In this document: positions 36,701 to 45,259 of the stretch, one piece after another
How the letters are laid out: each line of letters opens with the position of its first letter
Numbering within the stretch: the first letter of the stretch is position 1
Source: Dreissena polymorpha
Taxonomy: Eukaryota > Mollusca > Bivalvia > Myida > Dreissenidae
Assembly (NCBI RefSeq): GCF_020536995.1
Contig: NC_068357.1
Coordinates: 131,104,352-131,168,351, forward strand
DNA: 64,000 nucleotides
Direction: 5' to 3'
The notes under the pieces: generated by a model
The model's database searches: none
The model's input: the letters and a program-made list of their open reading frames with translations, nothing else
Told to the model about the DNA's origin: nothing
Translations under genes and position numbers: made by a program

Positions 36701-39700
36701 CTCACAATGTGCAGCTTCATGAGAACGCCGCTTTGAATATTTTGTTGCCCTTTGACCTTGAAGGATGACCTTGACCTTGAAGGATGACCTTGACCTTGCA
36801 CCACTCACAATGTGCAGCTTCATGAGAACGCCGCTTTGAATTTTTTGTTGTTGACCTTTGACCTTGAAGGATGACATTGACCTAGAAGGATGACCTTGAC
36901 CTTGAACTTCCACCACTCACAATGTGCAGCTTCATGAGAACATCGCTTTGAATTAATTTTTTTGACTTGAAGGATGACCTTGATGGATTACCTTGACCTT
37001 GAACTTCCACCACTCAAAATGTGCAGCTTCATGAGTTACACACGCATGCCAAATATCAAGTTGTTATCTTCAATATTGAAAAAGTTATGGCCAATGTAAA
37101 AGTTTTCGGACGGACAGACGCCATATATTTAACATTTGACCTTGTAGGATGACCTTGACCTTCACCTTTCACCACTCAAAATGTTCAGCTCCATGAGATA
37201 CACATGCATGCCAAATATCAAGTTGCTATCTTCAATAGTGAAAACGTTATGGCCAATGTTAAAGTTTTTGGACAGACGGACAGACGCCATATATTAGACA
37301 TTTGACCTTAAAGGATGACCTTGACCTTCACCTTTCACCATTCAAAATGTGCAGCTCTGTGAGATGCACATGCATGCCAATTATCAAGTTCTATCTTCAA
37401 TATTGAAAAAGTTATGGCCAATGTTAAAGTTTTCAGACGGACAGACGCCATATATTTGACATTTGACCTTGAAGGATGACCTTGACCTTCACCTTTCACC
37501 ACTCAAAATGTTCAGCTTCATGAGATACACATGCTTGCCAAATATCAAGTTGCTATCTTCAATAGTGAAAAAGCAATGGCAAATGTTTAAGTTTTTGGAC
37601 GGACAGACAGATGCCATATATTAGACATTTGACCTTAAAGGATGACCTTGACCTTCACCTTTCACCACTCAAAATGTGCAGCTCCATGAGATGCACATGC
37701 ATGCTAAGTATCAAGTTTATAACTTCAATAATGCAAAAGTTATGGCCAACGAAAAAAAATTCGGACGGACGGACAGACACACTGACTGACGGACAGTTCA
37801 ACTGCTATATGCCACCCTACTGGGGGCATAAAAACAAGTTCATTTTGTATTAATGTTTTGTTCAAAACTGCTTTGAACAATTGAAACTAATATGATATTT
37901 AAGCATCAAACAATGGAACATTTTAGAAAACCATAACAAACAATACAGTATTAAAACTATTAACTGGTTATACCAAAAATTTAATCTAAGTTTTCGGACA
38001 CTTTAACATAATAAAACAAGCACAGTATAACTGGTGCCATGCTAGGCTGCGGGTGCAGTTTTGAATCAATGAAAGCTTGTAAGATTAATTTTTTTGAGGT
38101 CACATTGACCTTGACCTTTGACCTAGTGACCCAAAAATGGGTGTGGCATGTAGAACTCATCCATGTGCAGCTACACATGAAGTTTCAAAGTTGTAGGTTG
38201 AAGCACTTTGATATTCGAGCAAATGTTCAAAACCTTGACAAAATGTTAAGGTTTAAGCACAACGCGGACCACACGACGACGGACATGACGAGCTGGCTAT
38301 GAAATACCATGGGTCTCCGAAAAAAACTGAGCTAAAAATGAGAGACAAAAAATACAGGTTTTCAAAAATTAAGAGACACTATTTAAACATTGCGATAACA
38401 ACGAATACTGGTAAGCAATGTGTATACCATTTAATATTTCAACGAATATCAGCACATGGTTGTAAAATACCAGGCTGTATAGCATCAATTACTTTTAGAT
38501 ATACTTCACTTAAAGGTACTGGGTGAAACTATTGTCTACTATTCTTACACATAGATATTTATCCAATAAAGCAAATGTTATGGTCCATTGCCTTAAGGCT
38601 TCATCTGCAAGGCTTTATTATAAGGGTTTTTTTCCCACTTTTTGGGAAGATAGCCCATGGCTTTGGAATTGGGAATTTTATCAGCATTTTCATGAATTGG
38701 GAAAATAAATTCATTAGCCTTTTTTTCCACATGAAAAGTCCACTGATTAGGGAAATACCAAATTTGATATAACTCTTTATAATCATTCAAATTAAAAGAA
38801 CAAAATCATATAATACTTTGTTAGATGTAATTGAATTGAAATTGAGATAAAATACGCATTAGACTTCTTTCAAAAAAACAAAAAAAACAAAAAAAAAATT
38901 TTTTTTTTTTTTTTTTTTTGAAATTGGGAAGTTTTTGCCACATTTTGGGGAAAAAGTATACTTTTTGGGATTGGGAACATAGCCGAATTTCGGCTATAAA
39001 ATCGGGCCAAAAAAACCCTGATTATTTTAATCAGGTTGTAAAAAGGCATGATCCAAGAGTCACCAGAAAAGCATAAAAATATTTAGGGACTTAAATGATG
39101 GACAACAACCAAAATTCAATACATAATTATAGTCAACAATAATTATTATTTGGACAAAAATGGTGGTGTCCAAGAATGAAGAGTGTCTGAAAACAATTAA
39201 ATAACAAAAAGCATATCACCTATATGAAGGATGAAAACCCTGTGTCCCACATCAGCAATATTGCAGTACTGCCTAAGGAAGTTCTTGTATGTTTCATCAT
39301 TCAAAACATTGTCGGCTAAAACATAAACAAGAGGGCCATGATGGCCCTGTATCGCTCCACTGCTGAAAAAAGGCTGAAACAAATATTCTCGGAATGTGCA
39401 AATACTTAAATATAGGCCCTATTTAAGCACATGTACACTTTAGTGACCCCCTAGGATGGGTCAAATTTAACCCCAGGGGCATAATTTGAGCAAACTTTGT
39501 AGAGGACTACTATATCTCACTACATACAAAATGTGGTAGCCCTAGGTCCTAGAGTTAAGGACAAGAATATTTTAAAAGTTTTCACAAAATAAGCAAGATA
39601 TAAGCGTATATAATGTTCAATTTTGTGACCCGCGGGTCAGGGTCAAATTTGACCCAAATGGCATAATTTGAACAAACTTGGTAGAGGACTATAAGATGTT

Positions 39701-42700
39701 ACTGCATACCAAATTTGGTAGCCATAGTCTGAATGGTTTTTTAGATCAAGAAGATTTTTAAAGATTTCACAAAAAAGGCGCTTTGTAAGCGTTTATTCAA
39801 TTTTGTGACCCCCCCTCCCCCCCGTGGCTGGGTCAAAGTTGACCCCAGAGGCATTAATTGAAAAAAATTAGGTAGATTATTAGATGTCACTACATACCAA
39901 ATTTGTTAGCCCTAGGCCCAATGGTTATGGACAAGGAGATTTTTTAAGTTTTCACAAAATAGGCACCATATAAGCGTATGTTCAGTTTTGTGACCCCTGG
40001 GCAGTGTCAAATTTGACCCAAGGGGCATAATTTGAACAAACTTGTTAGAGAACTATTAGATGTCACTACATAACAAATTTGGTAGGCTTATGCCTTATGG
40101 TAAAGGACAAAAAGATTTCTAAAGTTTTCACAAAATAGGCACTATATAAGCATATTATCGATTTTGTGGCCCCCAGGGCAGGGTCAAATATGACCCCTGG
40201 GGCATAATTTGAACAAACTAATTAGAAGACTATACAATGTCACTACATACCAAATTGTGTAGCTAGGCCTAATGGTTATGGACAAGTTTTTTTTTTAAGT
40301 TTTCACAAAATAGGCATTATATAAGCATATGTTCAATTTTGTGACCCCTGGGGCGGGGTCAAATTTGACCCCAAGGATAAAATTTGAACAAATTTGGTAG
40401 AGGACTATTAGATGTCATTACATACCAAATTTGATAGCCATAGGCAGAATGGTTATGGACAAGCAGATTTTTGAAGTTTTCACAAAATAGGCCTTATATA
40501 AGCATATGTTCTATTTTGTGACCCCCGTGGCAGGGTCAAATTTGACCCCAGGGATAAAATTTGAACAATTTGGGAGAGGACTATTAGATGTCACTACATA
40601 CCAAATTTGATAGCCCTAGGCCCAATGGTTATGGACTAGAAGATTTTTAAAGTTTTCACAAAATAGGCCTTATATAAGCATATGTTCAATTTTGTGACAC
40701 CCCGGGGCAGGGTCAAATTTGAACAAACTAAGAAGAGAACTATTACATGTCACTACATACCAAATTTGGTAGCCCTAGGCCCAATGGTTATAGAAAAGAG
40801 AATTTTTAAAGTTTTCACAAAATAAGCCCTTTATAAGCATATGTTCGATTTTGTGACCATCGGGGCAGGGTCAAACTTGACCCCAGGGGCATAATTTGAA
40901 CAAACTTGGTAGAGGACTATAAGATGTCACTACATACCAAATTTGGTAGCCCTAGGCCCAATGGTTATGGACAAGAAGATTTTTAAAGTTTTCACAAAAT
41001 AAGCCCTTTATAAGCATATATTCAATTTTGTGACCCCCGGGGCAGTTTCAAATTTGACCCCAGGTGCATAATTTGAACAAACTAAGAAGAGAACTATTAC
41101 ATGTCACTACATACCAAATTTGGTAGCCCTATGCCATACAGTTATGGACAAGACGGTTTTTAAAGTTTTCACAAAATAGGCCTTATATAAGCATATGTTC
41201 AATTTTGTGACCCTCGGGCAGGGTCAAATTTGACCCCAGGGGCATAATTTGAGCAAACTTGGTAGAGGACTATAAGATGTCAATACATACCAAATTTGGT
41301 AGCCCTAGGCCCAATGGTTATGGACAAGAAGATTTTTAAAGTTTTCACAAAATAAGCACTTTATAAGTATATATTCAATCTTGTGACCCCCAGGGCAGTT
41401 TCAAATTTGACCCAGGGGCATAATTTAAACAAACTAAGAAGAGAACTATAACATGTCACTACATATCAAATTTGGTAGCCCTACATGTATGCCATACGAT
41501 TATGGACAAGAAGATTTTTAAAGTTTTCACAAAAAAGGCCTTATACACATGTAAGCATATGTTCAATTTTGTGACCCTTTGGGCAGGGTCAAACTTGACC
41601 CCAGGGGAATAATTTGAACAAACTTGGTAGAGGACTATAAGATGCCACTACATACCAAATTTGGTAGCCCTAGGCACAATGGTTATGGACGAGAAGATTT
41701 CTAAAGTTTTCACAAAATAGACCCTATATAAGCATATGTTCAATTTTGTGACCCCCGGGGCAGTGTCAAATTTGATCCCAGGGGCATAATTTGAACAAAT
41801 TTGGTAAATGTCTCTACATACCAAATTTGATAGCCTTAGGCCCAATGGTTATGGATGGGAAGCTTTTGAAAGTTTTCACAAAATAGGCCTTATATAAGCA
41901 AATTTTCAATTTTGTGACCCCCGGCATAATTTGAACAAATTTGAAAGAGGTTTACCCCAGGAACATTCCTGAGAAATTTCATCAGAATTGGACCAGTAGT
42001 TTAGGAGAAGATGTTTAAAGGAAAAGTTAATGCACAGACGGACGGACGCACACACGCACGTCGGACACAGGACCATGACTGGAGCCCTACTGGCCTTTGG
42101 CCAGTGGAGCTAAAAAGACAAAAGAAAAACTTCTTTTAAAAAACATGTTGCATTGTGATCAACGAATGGTAATGATACCCATTTAAGGTTTTCCAAGAGT
42201 CCACATTCATTATTAAACATTTCAAGATCTGAACAATTACAAATTGTCACAAGAGCACCGCATAGCGACGGTTGGCTGCGGGTGCAGTTTTGAACAAGAA
42301 CACCGCATAGCGGTTGCCAACGCTCGGGTGCAGGTGCAGTTTTGAATAAATGAAAGCTTGTCAGAAGAATATTAGAGGTCACAATGACCTTGACCTTTGA
42401 CCTAGTTACCCAAAAATGGCCCCATTGGGTGTGGCGTGTAGAACTCATTAAGGTGCAGCTACATATGAAGTTTCAATGTTGTAGGTGGAAGCACTTAGAT
42501 TTTAGAGCCAATGTTAAGGTTTTAGCGGACAGTGGACAACAAGCTGGCTATGACAATACCTTTGGGTTTTCTCTGAAAACAGCCTAGCTAAAAATGATGC
42601 TTTTACAATTATTAAACGTTGAACATTACCAGTGACCAAGTCTTCTTCTTCTGTCCATTCATGATCATCTGAGAAAGAACTGAAGTGCCTTTTTTTTAAT

Positions 42701-42969
42701 GTGCTGGCAAACTGAGCAGCACCAGTAGAATTAAACTGTTTCTGCAGTATGGATTTTGACAGGCTACATTTGGAATAAGAAGACTTAAAATAACTACAAT
42801 ACAGTTTTTTCAACCAAAGCTTATCCTTACACACAAAATTTACAGAGTCACTTTTAATTGTGTTTGATAAAAACTGTTTTACAAAGCTTACATTACTTCT
42901 GTACCTCACATGTGTGATTGAAAGTTCATGTGCAGTTAAATAAATTCTAAATGTATTAATGTATTTCAT
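18743..42969 (-). CDS. GTPBP6: GTPBP6-like HflX-family GTPase, complete, 11 coding exons
   Basis: Exons in reading order: 42969-42630, 39315-39220, 34245-34142, 32745-32561, 32187-32098, 30204-30141, 29867-29747, 26531-26323, 26007-25862, 22849-22697 and 18881-18743. All borders are AG/GT, phases agree and the sum is 1647 nt (548 residues). The N-terminal ~110 residues are basic and Ser-rich, as a mitochondrial presequence. An HflX N-terminal domain follows (ALVESIPGWAVVEK, SALFLTVNEL, KEARVAVALAELP). The G domain has G1 GYTNSGKTS (329-337), G3 DTMG (377-380), G4 NKVD (445-448) and G5 SAVTG (464). The C-terminus carries GQHLSWLRKEATI. Human GTPBP6 is a mitoribosome-acting GTPase; the same role is inferred. 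Four exon borders touch minisatellites. Confidence 0.94.
20830..21165. repeat. Pearl-like repeat, family H
   Basis: Begins AACAAGAGCACAGCATAATGG and contains the AGGTCACAGTGACCTTGACC, GTAGAACTCATCAAGGTGCA and AGTTGTAGGTGGAAGCACTT blocks. Ends near GGCTATGACAATAGC and GCTAAAAAT. Two further copies lie at 38010-38335 and 42245-42595. Confidence 0.78.
21296..21535. repeat. G-rich/purine low-complexity tract in tandem units
   Basis: Three units of about 90-115 bp, each with AATTGGGG and long G runs followed by TATAATGTGGGGTGTGGTA and ATTAGAnGATnTTTnAAAAATAAAAA. The plus strand is almost all purine with G runs up to about 12. The minus strand gives artefactual Pro/Phe-rich frames. Confidence 0.8.
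21560..22098. repeat. Family J repeat, inverted copy
   Basis: Two internal units of roughly 240 bp (GGTTGGGGTCATGTT, CAAGTATGCAAAATATGAAA, AAGGGACAT) end in AACGCCAACGCTATCGCCAA and a terminal hairpin close to TCGAGCTA. The reverse complement of the same arrangement starts at 63318. Confidence 0.78.
22431..22730. repeat. 33-bp minisatellite made of the E10 exon end plus donor
   Basis: Nine head-to-tail units starting at 22431, 22464, 22497, 22530, 22563, 22596, 22629, 22662 and 22695. Read on the minus strand, each holds the last 23 nt of E10 (CCCATGAAAGGTCAACATCT plus CAG) and the first 10 intron bases GTAACCCCTG. The unit nearest the exon body is the real exon end. Units differ by only a few substitutions. 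Confidence 0.95.
22697..22849 (-). CDS. GTPBP6: GTPBP6-like E10: G5 motif
   Basis: Encodes CLYVSAVTGEGLVELQDQI (G5 and the following helix) and RLPMKGQHL. Split Ser codon AG|T continues into SWLRKEATI of E11. The exon end and its donor CTCAG|GTAACC are the unit of a nine-copy 33-bp array running downstream to 22431. Confidence 0.94.
23102..24603. repeat. Pearl-like repeat, family G, expanded
   Basis: Starts ACAAGAGGGCCAAGATGGCCC and ends GAGCAATCAGGTGAGCTAAAA. Internal tandem units of about 150-200 bp are seen (TTCATGAAAATTGGGC, GTGACTTCTAGAGTGTT, GCCCACTGGCGGCCATG). It ends with a CGGACAGAAGACAGAC microsatellite. Inverted or partial copies lie at 48395-49330, 55700-56250 and 57360-57620, and one at 35635-35955. 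Confidence 0.82.
24635..24815. repeat. MITE family A fragment, strongly diverged
   Basis: Recognisable by GCAGTCTGCACAGG, GATTAGCCTGTGC and GGCTAATCTGGGACGA blocks in the right order. The terminal repeats are lost. It lies in a GTPBP6-like intron. Confidence 0.6.
25547..25796. mobile_element. MITE family A variant copy
   Basis: Same internal blocks as the other family-A copies, but its termini read TGAGCCGCATTCTGAG and the inverse, with ATATGAGCC / GGCTCATAT at the edges. This suggests a subfamily with different ends. It lies in the GTPBP6-like intron after E9. Confidence 0.82.
25862..26007 (-). CDS. GTPBP6: GTPBP6-like E9: G4 motif
   Basis: Starts DAVVHVTDCSHPD, the usual HflX strand after G3, and ends IIHVYNKVDVIH with the NKVD base-specificity motif. 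Phase 0 in, phase 2 out. The donor is CACAG|GTAGGG. Confidence 0.94.
26323..26531 (-). CDS. GTPBP6: GTPBP6-like E8: G1 end to G3
   Basis: Begins KTSLIKALTGDQ (rest of P-loop), carries FATLDVT (G2 Thr357) and VVLYIDTMGFISDLP (G3). Ends AFSATLEDISSA in phase 0 with donor GCT|GTAAGA. This is the most diagnostic HflX segment. A 43-bp minisatellite starts within a few bases of its acceptor. Confidence 0.95.
26537..27160. repeat. 43-bp minisatellite abutting the E8 acceptor
   Basis: About 14 diverged units like GACTGTATCAGACTGGTTAT followed by AAAGTGTTTGAATTCCAA. The first copy begins within a few bases of the E8 acceptor, so on the minus strand AACCAGTCTGATTTTCAG supplies the pyrimidine tract. 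Decay is uneven, suggesting an older array than the donor arrays. Confidence 0.8.
26838..26871. other. Perfect 15-bp inverted repeat
   Basis: CAAAGACCTATCAAT, loop GTAT, ATTGATAGGTCTTTG. It sits inside the 43-bp array as a unique interruption. Could extrude a hairpin; no known function. Confidence 0.85.
27551..27897. repeat. 25-bp minisatellite made of the E7 exon end plus donor, distal block
   Basis: Fourteen units of CAGTACCTGAGTTTGTATAT plus CCTAT. On the minus strand each is the last 21 nt of E7 ending AACTCAG followed by GTAC, so each unit rebuilds a P-loop-coding end and a donor. It is separated from the block next to the exon (29566-29766) by the hAT-like insertion. Confidence 0.95.
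27898..29556 (-). mobile_element. Degraded hAT-like DNA transposon inside the donor array
   Basis: About 1.66 kb bounded by perfect 13-bp inverted repeats CAGACCTGTTTAC / GTAAACAGGTCTG and flanked by ATATCC on both sides. The minus strand has ATG at 29289 (MASSSKRRG) and, further on, CAHGGKNDCKRHIDS, which resembles the N-terminal zinc-finger region of hAT/ZBED-type transposases. The frame has several stops and no catalytic domain is left. Target-site duplication is 6 bp as read, whereas hAT usually gives 8, and the tandem target makes this uncertain. Subterminal CAGTAG/CCGTAG motifs are repeated. Confidence 0.75.
29566..29766. repeat. 25-bp E7 donor minisatellite, exon-proximal block
   Basis: Eight units beginning at 29566 and every 25 bp to 29741, the last merging with the real end of E7 at 29747. 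Same unit as 27551-27897, with one or two substitutions per unit at most. Confidence 0.95.
29747..29867 (-). CDS. GTPBP6: GTPBP6-like E7: basic helix and P-loop start
   Basis: Encodes the Lys/Arg-rich helix QREKKLQLILASLKRQREKL, then HKIPTVSVIGYTNS plus the first base of Gly. The P-loop is thus split by the intron inside GYTNS/GKTS. The donor ACTCAG|GTACTG is the first of a tandem array of near-identical copies of itself (27551-27897 and 29566-29766). Confidence 0.92.
30141..30204 (-). CDS. GTPBP6: GTPBP6-like E6 (short exon)
   Basis: After TTTTTTGACAG the exon reads FQFSIQNGRIVNNIPGEAWFH and splices at CAT|GTACAT in phase 0. It aligns with the GxGE segment before the basic helix of GTPBP6 and joins E5 and E7 in phase. 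The donor is the least certain border: reading five more codons (VHEHL) would fit the family length but offers no in-phase GT. Confidence 0.75.
30216..30345. repeat. 18-bp minisatellite at the E6 acceptor
   Basis: Seven copies of ATTCATAGTTAAAGCAAA. On the minus strand the copy next to E6 gives CTTTAACTATGAATTTTTTGACAG, so the unit holds a branch-point-like TTTAAC and the array lies within 12 nt of the exon. Confidence 0.88.
30815..31520. repeat. 20-bp minisatellite
   Basis: About 34 copies of AACTGTGTCCCAGCACTCCT with substitutions and a few shortened units (CCTGTGTCCCAGC). It lies in the intron between E5 and E6 and does not touch an exon. Confidence 0.93.
31800..32045. repeat. Pearl-like repeat, family E, partial
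   Basis: Contains GACCTTAACCTAGTGACATG, TCATGATCAATGTACC and GAAGTTTCATGATTCTAGGA and ends CCCCCTCTTCTTTGAAGGGG. It lies about 50 bp from the donor side of E5. Confidence 0.75.
33077..34032. mobile_element. TIR element C with tRNA-like module and nested family-D repeat
   Basis: Ends TTAAGGGACCTTTTCAT / GAAAAGGTCCCTTTAA. At 33677-33744 (minus strand) a tRNA-like segment has an A box TGGCTGAGTGG and a B box GGTTCGAGCCC. A family-D pearl-like repeat occupies 33205-33672, explaining the 956-bp length against about 505 elsewhere. Confidence 0.82.
34345..35632. repeat. Pearl-like family E, one short and one expanded copy
   Basis: First copy 34345-34639, second 34770-35632. Each starts near GGCTGTTTGT..AACATGCATG and ends CCCCCTCTTCTT.GAAGGGGG. 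The second has about five core units of 125-130 bp, each with TCACCGTGACCTTGACC, TTTGACCTAGTGACCT and AGTTTCATGATCCTAGG. A GACCGACCGACAGACC microsatellite precedes the right end. A short family-G copy follows to 35955. Confidence 0.85.
36075..37832. repeat. Pearl-like family D, strongly expanded
   Basis: Starts AAGAGATGTGTTCGTCAG and ends GGGGGCATAAAA. From 36130 to about 36970 there are eight or so units of 100-120 bp (GACCTTGAAGGATGACCTTG, CACCACTCACAATGTGCAGC, TTCATGAGAACGCCGCTTTG). From about 36980 to 37760 there are units of 170-180 bp ending in GGACGGACAGACGCCATATA. All six frames give artefactual repeats only. Confidence 0.87.
38010..38335. repeat. Pearl-like repeat, family H
   Basis: AACAAGCACAGTATAACTGG start and GAGCTGGCTATGAAATACC end with TTGACCTTTGACCTAGTGAC core. 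Same family as 20830. Confidence 0.76.
39327..42112. repeat. Pearl-like family F, about 14 core units
   Basis: Begins AACAAGAGGGCCATGATGGC and ends CTTTGGCCAGTGGAGCTAAA. It holds about 14 units of roughly 180-190 bp. Consensus blocks are TTTTGTGACCCCCGGGGCAG, GTCAAATTTGACCCCAGGGG, CACTACATACCAAATTTGGT and TTTTCACAAAATAGGCCTTA. A GACGGACGGACGCACACACG microsatellite precedes the right end. Its left end is 10-12 nt from the E2 acceptor of the GTPBP6-like gene. Confidence 0.88.
42245..42600. repeat. Pearl-like repeat, family H
   Basis: Starts ACAAGAGCACCGCATAGCG (with a small duplication of that start) and ends CCTAGCTAAAAATG. It stops about 30 bp from the E1 donor of the GTPBP6-like gene. Confidence 0.75.
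42630..42969 (-). CDS. GTPBP6: GTPBP6-like E1: start codon and mitochondrial presequence
   Basis: ATG at 42969-42967 opens MKYINTFRIYLTAHELS, a basic, hydroxylated N-terminus poor in acids for about 90 residues, then STLKKRHFSSFSDDHEW and an acidic EEEDLVTG end. The open frame extends upstream only to a GTG, so the ATG is taken. An acceptor-like TTTTTTGTGGACAG ends one base before the ATG. The donor is ACTG|GTAATG in phase 1. Confidence 0.85.
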
Positions 42970-42994
42970 TCTGTCCACAAAAAAGCACACTAGT

Positions 42995-43000
42995 TTTAAT
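42995..43000 (-). terminator. Possible ATTAAA poly(A) signal of CDC26
   Basis: ATTAAA on the minus strand starts 5 nt after the CDC26 stop codon. Cleavage 10-30 nt further would fall at or just past the GTPBP6-like ATG, so the two transcripts, if separate, would overlap. Confidence 0.35.
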
Positions 43001-43004
43001 GATT

Positions 43005-43229
43005 TTAGTTAACTATTGGCCTGTGTGTTGGCTGAGGTTTAGGTTTGGGATCATAACCGATTCTCTCATTTATAAGTTCTGTTTTGGTTTTAAGAATAAC
43101 TGGTGTCAGATCAGAAGTAGTAGCCATGTTTTTGTTGCGTTCACAGTCTTGTTCCTTTTTCACCACTTCATATTCTGTTACAATGTCTGTTAACTTCAGT
43201 TCAATCCTAGTTGGATTTCTTCGAAGCAT
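43005..43229 (-). CDS. CDC26: CDC26, anaphase-promoting complex subunit
   Basis: A single-exon frame of 74 residues. It starts MLRRNPTRIELKLTDIVTEYE, the signature N-terminus of CDC26 that packs against the TPR groove of APC6/CDC16. It also has the conserved INERIGYDPKPKP segment near the C-terminus. The middle is short and variable as in other species. CDC26 stabilises CDC16 within the APC/C, the cell-cycle ubiquitin ligase. The frame ends TAA 35 bp before the GTPBP6-like ATG on the same strand. An acceptor-like TTCTTACAG at 43253-43261 suggests a spliced 5' UTR. Confidence 0.91.
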   Translation of the reverse strand: MLRRNPTRIELKLTDIVTEYEVVKKEQDCERNKNMATTSDLTPVILKTKTELINERIGYDPKPKPQPTHRPIVN

Positions 43230-44754
43230 GTTGTTCCTGTTTCAAACAAAACCTGTAAGAATATACTAACATTTATTTATAAGAATTGTCGTTAATAATC
43301 CAATTTACTTTCATAAAATATAACCATAATAAAACTTATTAACCACTCTCCTAGTCTAGACATTCATTTCAAATCATTAAAAAAAACAAAAACAAGATGC
43401 AAATTGAGTCCTACTTTTTATGTCAAGGGACAAATTTTAACGAAAAAATCAACATAATTGTTGCAAATTATTCAAATGTTTTGCGTTAATAACTCTTTAT
43501 GGTTTTATCAATTTCAAATGATGATAGGTCATAAAGGAAGCTGTATTTTCAATATAATTCACCTTCATTATTGGTATTATGTTCTTTGATTTAATACGTT
43601 CTAAACTGTTCAGAATCTGTGACAAAAAATAAACATTCTCTGTTTGACAATACATGTGTGTGTGTGATCCCGTTTGGTAAAATGTGACACAAGTAGCTCA
43701 ACTTTGTAGACTAGAGCTGTACTAGCAACTTTTTACATTTGAAATCCTATCAAATAGTAGCCCAAATAATAAGATGTAATCTAATGATGTTACAGTATAT
43801 CAACCTCATATTTATTATATAGGATAATAGGAGTAATCAAATAGTAGCAATACTCACTTTAATTTAAAGTTTAAACACAGACTCTAGATGATATACGCTC
43901 TGTGCTTTAAAGTTTAGTATAGTCATATGATTTGGCTATAATTGTTTCTTATTCTTGTGAGTAGGTATAACAAGAATAGAAACACAAACTGAAACTCATC
44001 TATAAGGTATTTGGCGTTCTGCATGTAGTTTAACTGTTTGAAAACGTTTTGTTTTTCATGGCTTGTTATAAATGTTATCCGAATTAAAATATCCGGATAT
44101 AAATTAACTTTCCAACAATTCGAAAACACATTTGAGAAGATTTTTTTTACTCCATATTTTTTTTAATACAAACAAAAAATCAGATTTATTATATGCAATT
44201 GAATTAGAACGAGTTTACCTTTAATTTTCATGAAGTGATTTCAAATATTTTATACCACAAAGTTGACTTCCGCCAAATCCATCCGACCTATTTACTACCC
44301 GAATAATGATCCACTATTGCCGGCGAAATTTGTCCGACCAATTCATCCACGAATTTGACATCAAGCAAACAATTAAACGGGCAATATGGTATTACACAAC
44401 ATTTGAGAGATTAATAAATAACAAATAATGTAGCTGCTCTACCACATGAATCGTGCTTAATCGAAAAGTTGATAAACAGAGGCTGAGAGCAATATTTAAT
44501 ATTAACCTTGTCAGAAATTATGATTTCGGATAGCTTGTAAAAGTCGGAAGATTCGTCGTTTATATCATTTGTCCTGCATGAGGAAGGCAATCTAACGTAT
44601 TTGATTGCATTTATAAACGGGCGTCATGTTTATACATTATTTTATAAATGCAGTATGTTTTATATGCCGTGAGGATTTCAACAGCTGTCAACCTATTTGC
44701 TTATATGCTCTTGAAGCTACCATGACTCCGGTACTACTGGAGTACTAATTCCTA

Positions 44755-45259
44755 TTAAAGGGATCTTTTCACGGTTTGGTAAATTGACAAAATGGAAAAA
44801 AGTTGTTTCAGATTCGCAAATTTTCGGTTAAGTTATGATATTTTTGAGGAAACAGTATTACTGAACAATCGCCATGGTCTAATATAGCCATTATATGCAT
44901 CTTTTGACGATTTAAAAACCTTAAAATTATAAAGCGTTGCAACGCGAAATGATTGAATAATTTAGAGAGTTCTGTTGTTGTCGTTTAAATTTGTGAATCT
45001 ACAAAGATTGCTATATAACGTATAAAATAAGCATCATTGTATGCTTGGCAGGATAGCTCAGTTGGCTAATGCGTTTTTACTTCAGGATTCCGGGGGTCAC
45101 TTGTTGGAGCCCTGCTGCGGGCTACTTTTTTTTTTTTTTAATTTTATTTTTTTTTACTTTTTACTGGAGCTTTTCAAATTTAATGTTTACATTTATCAAT
45201 ATAAAGCGTTTAATGACAAACTTCAAAACATGCAAACATCTGTGAAAAGGCCCCTTTAA
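44755..45259. mobile_element. TIR element C with tRNA-like module
   Basis: Ends TTAAAGGGATCTTTTCACGG / CTGTGAAAAGGCCCCTTTAA. The tRNA-like part at 45047-45122 is on the plus strand (GGATAGCTCAGTTGGC A box; the B-box region is decayed). The whole copy is inverted relative to those at 9555, 33077 and 61047, so the tRNA part keeps a fixed orientation inside the element. Confidence 0.82.

Noticed and set aside
36199-36916. Minus-strand frames with repeated [12 protein letters not shown]-like motifs
   Set aside because: These are translations of the family-D satellite and appear wherever GACCTTGACC units repeat. No start context or domain.
42514-42990. A longer start for the GTPBP6-like protein at 42990
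   Set aside because: The codon there is GTG and lies within the pyrimidine tract/acceptor-like region. The first ATG is at 42969.
43923-44129. Minus-strand 68-codon frame upstream of CDC26
   Set aside because: Low-complexity, AT-driven and without homology. It could at most be part of a 5' UTR region.
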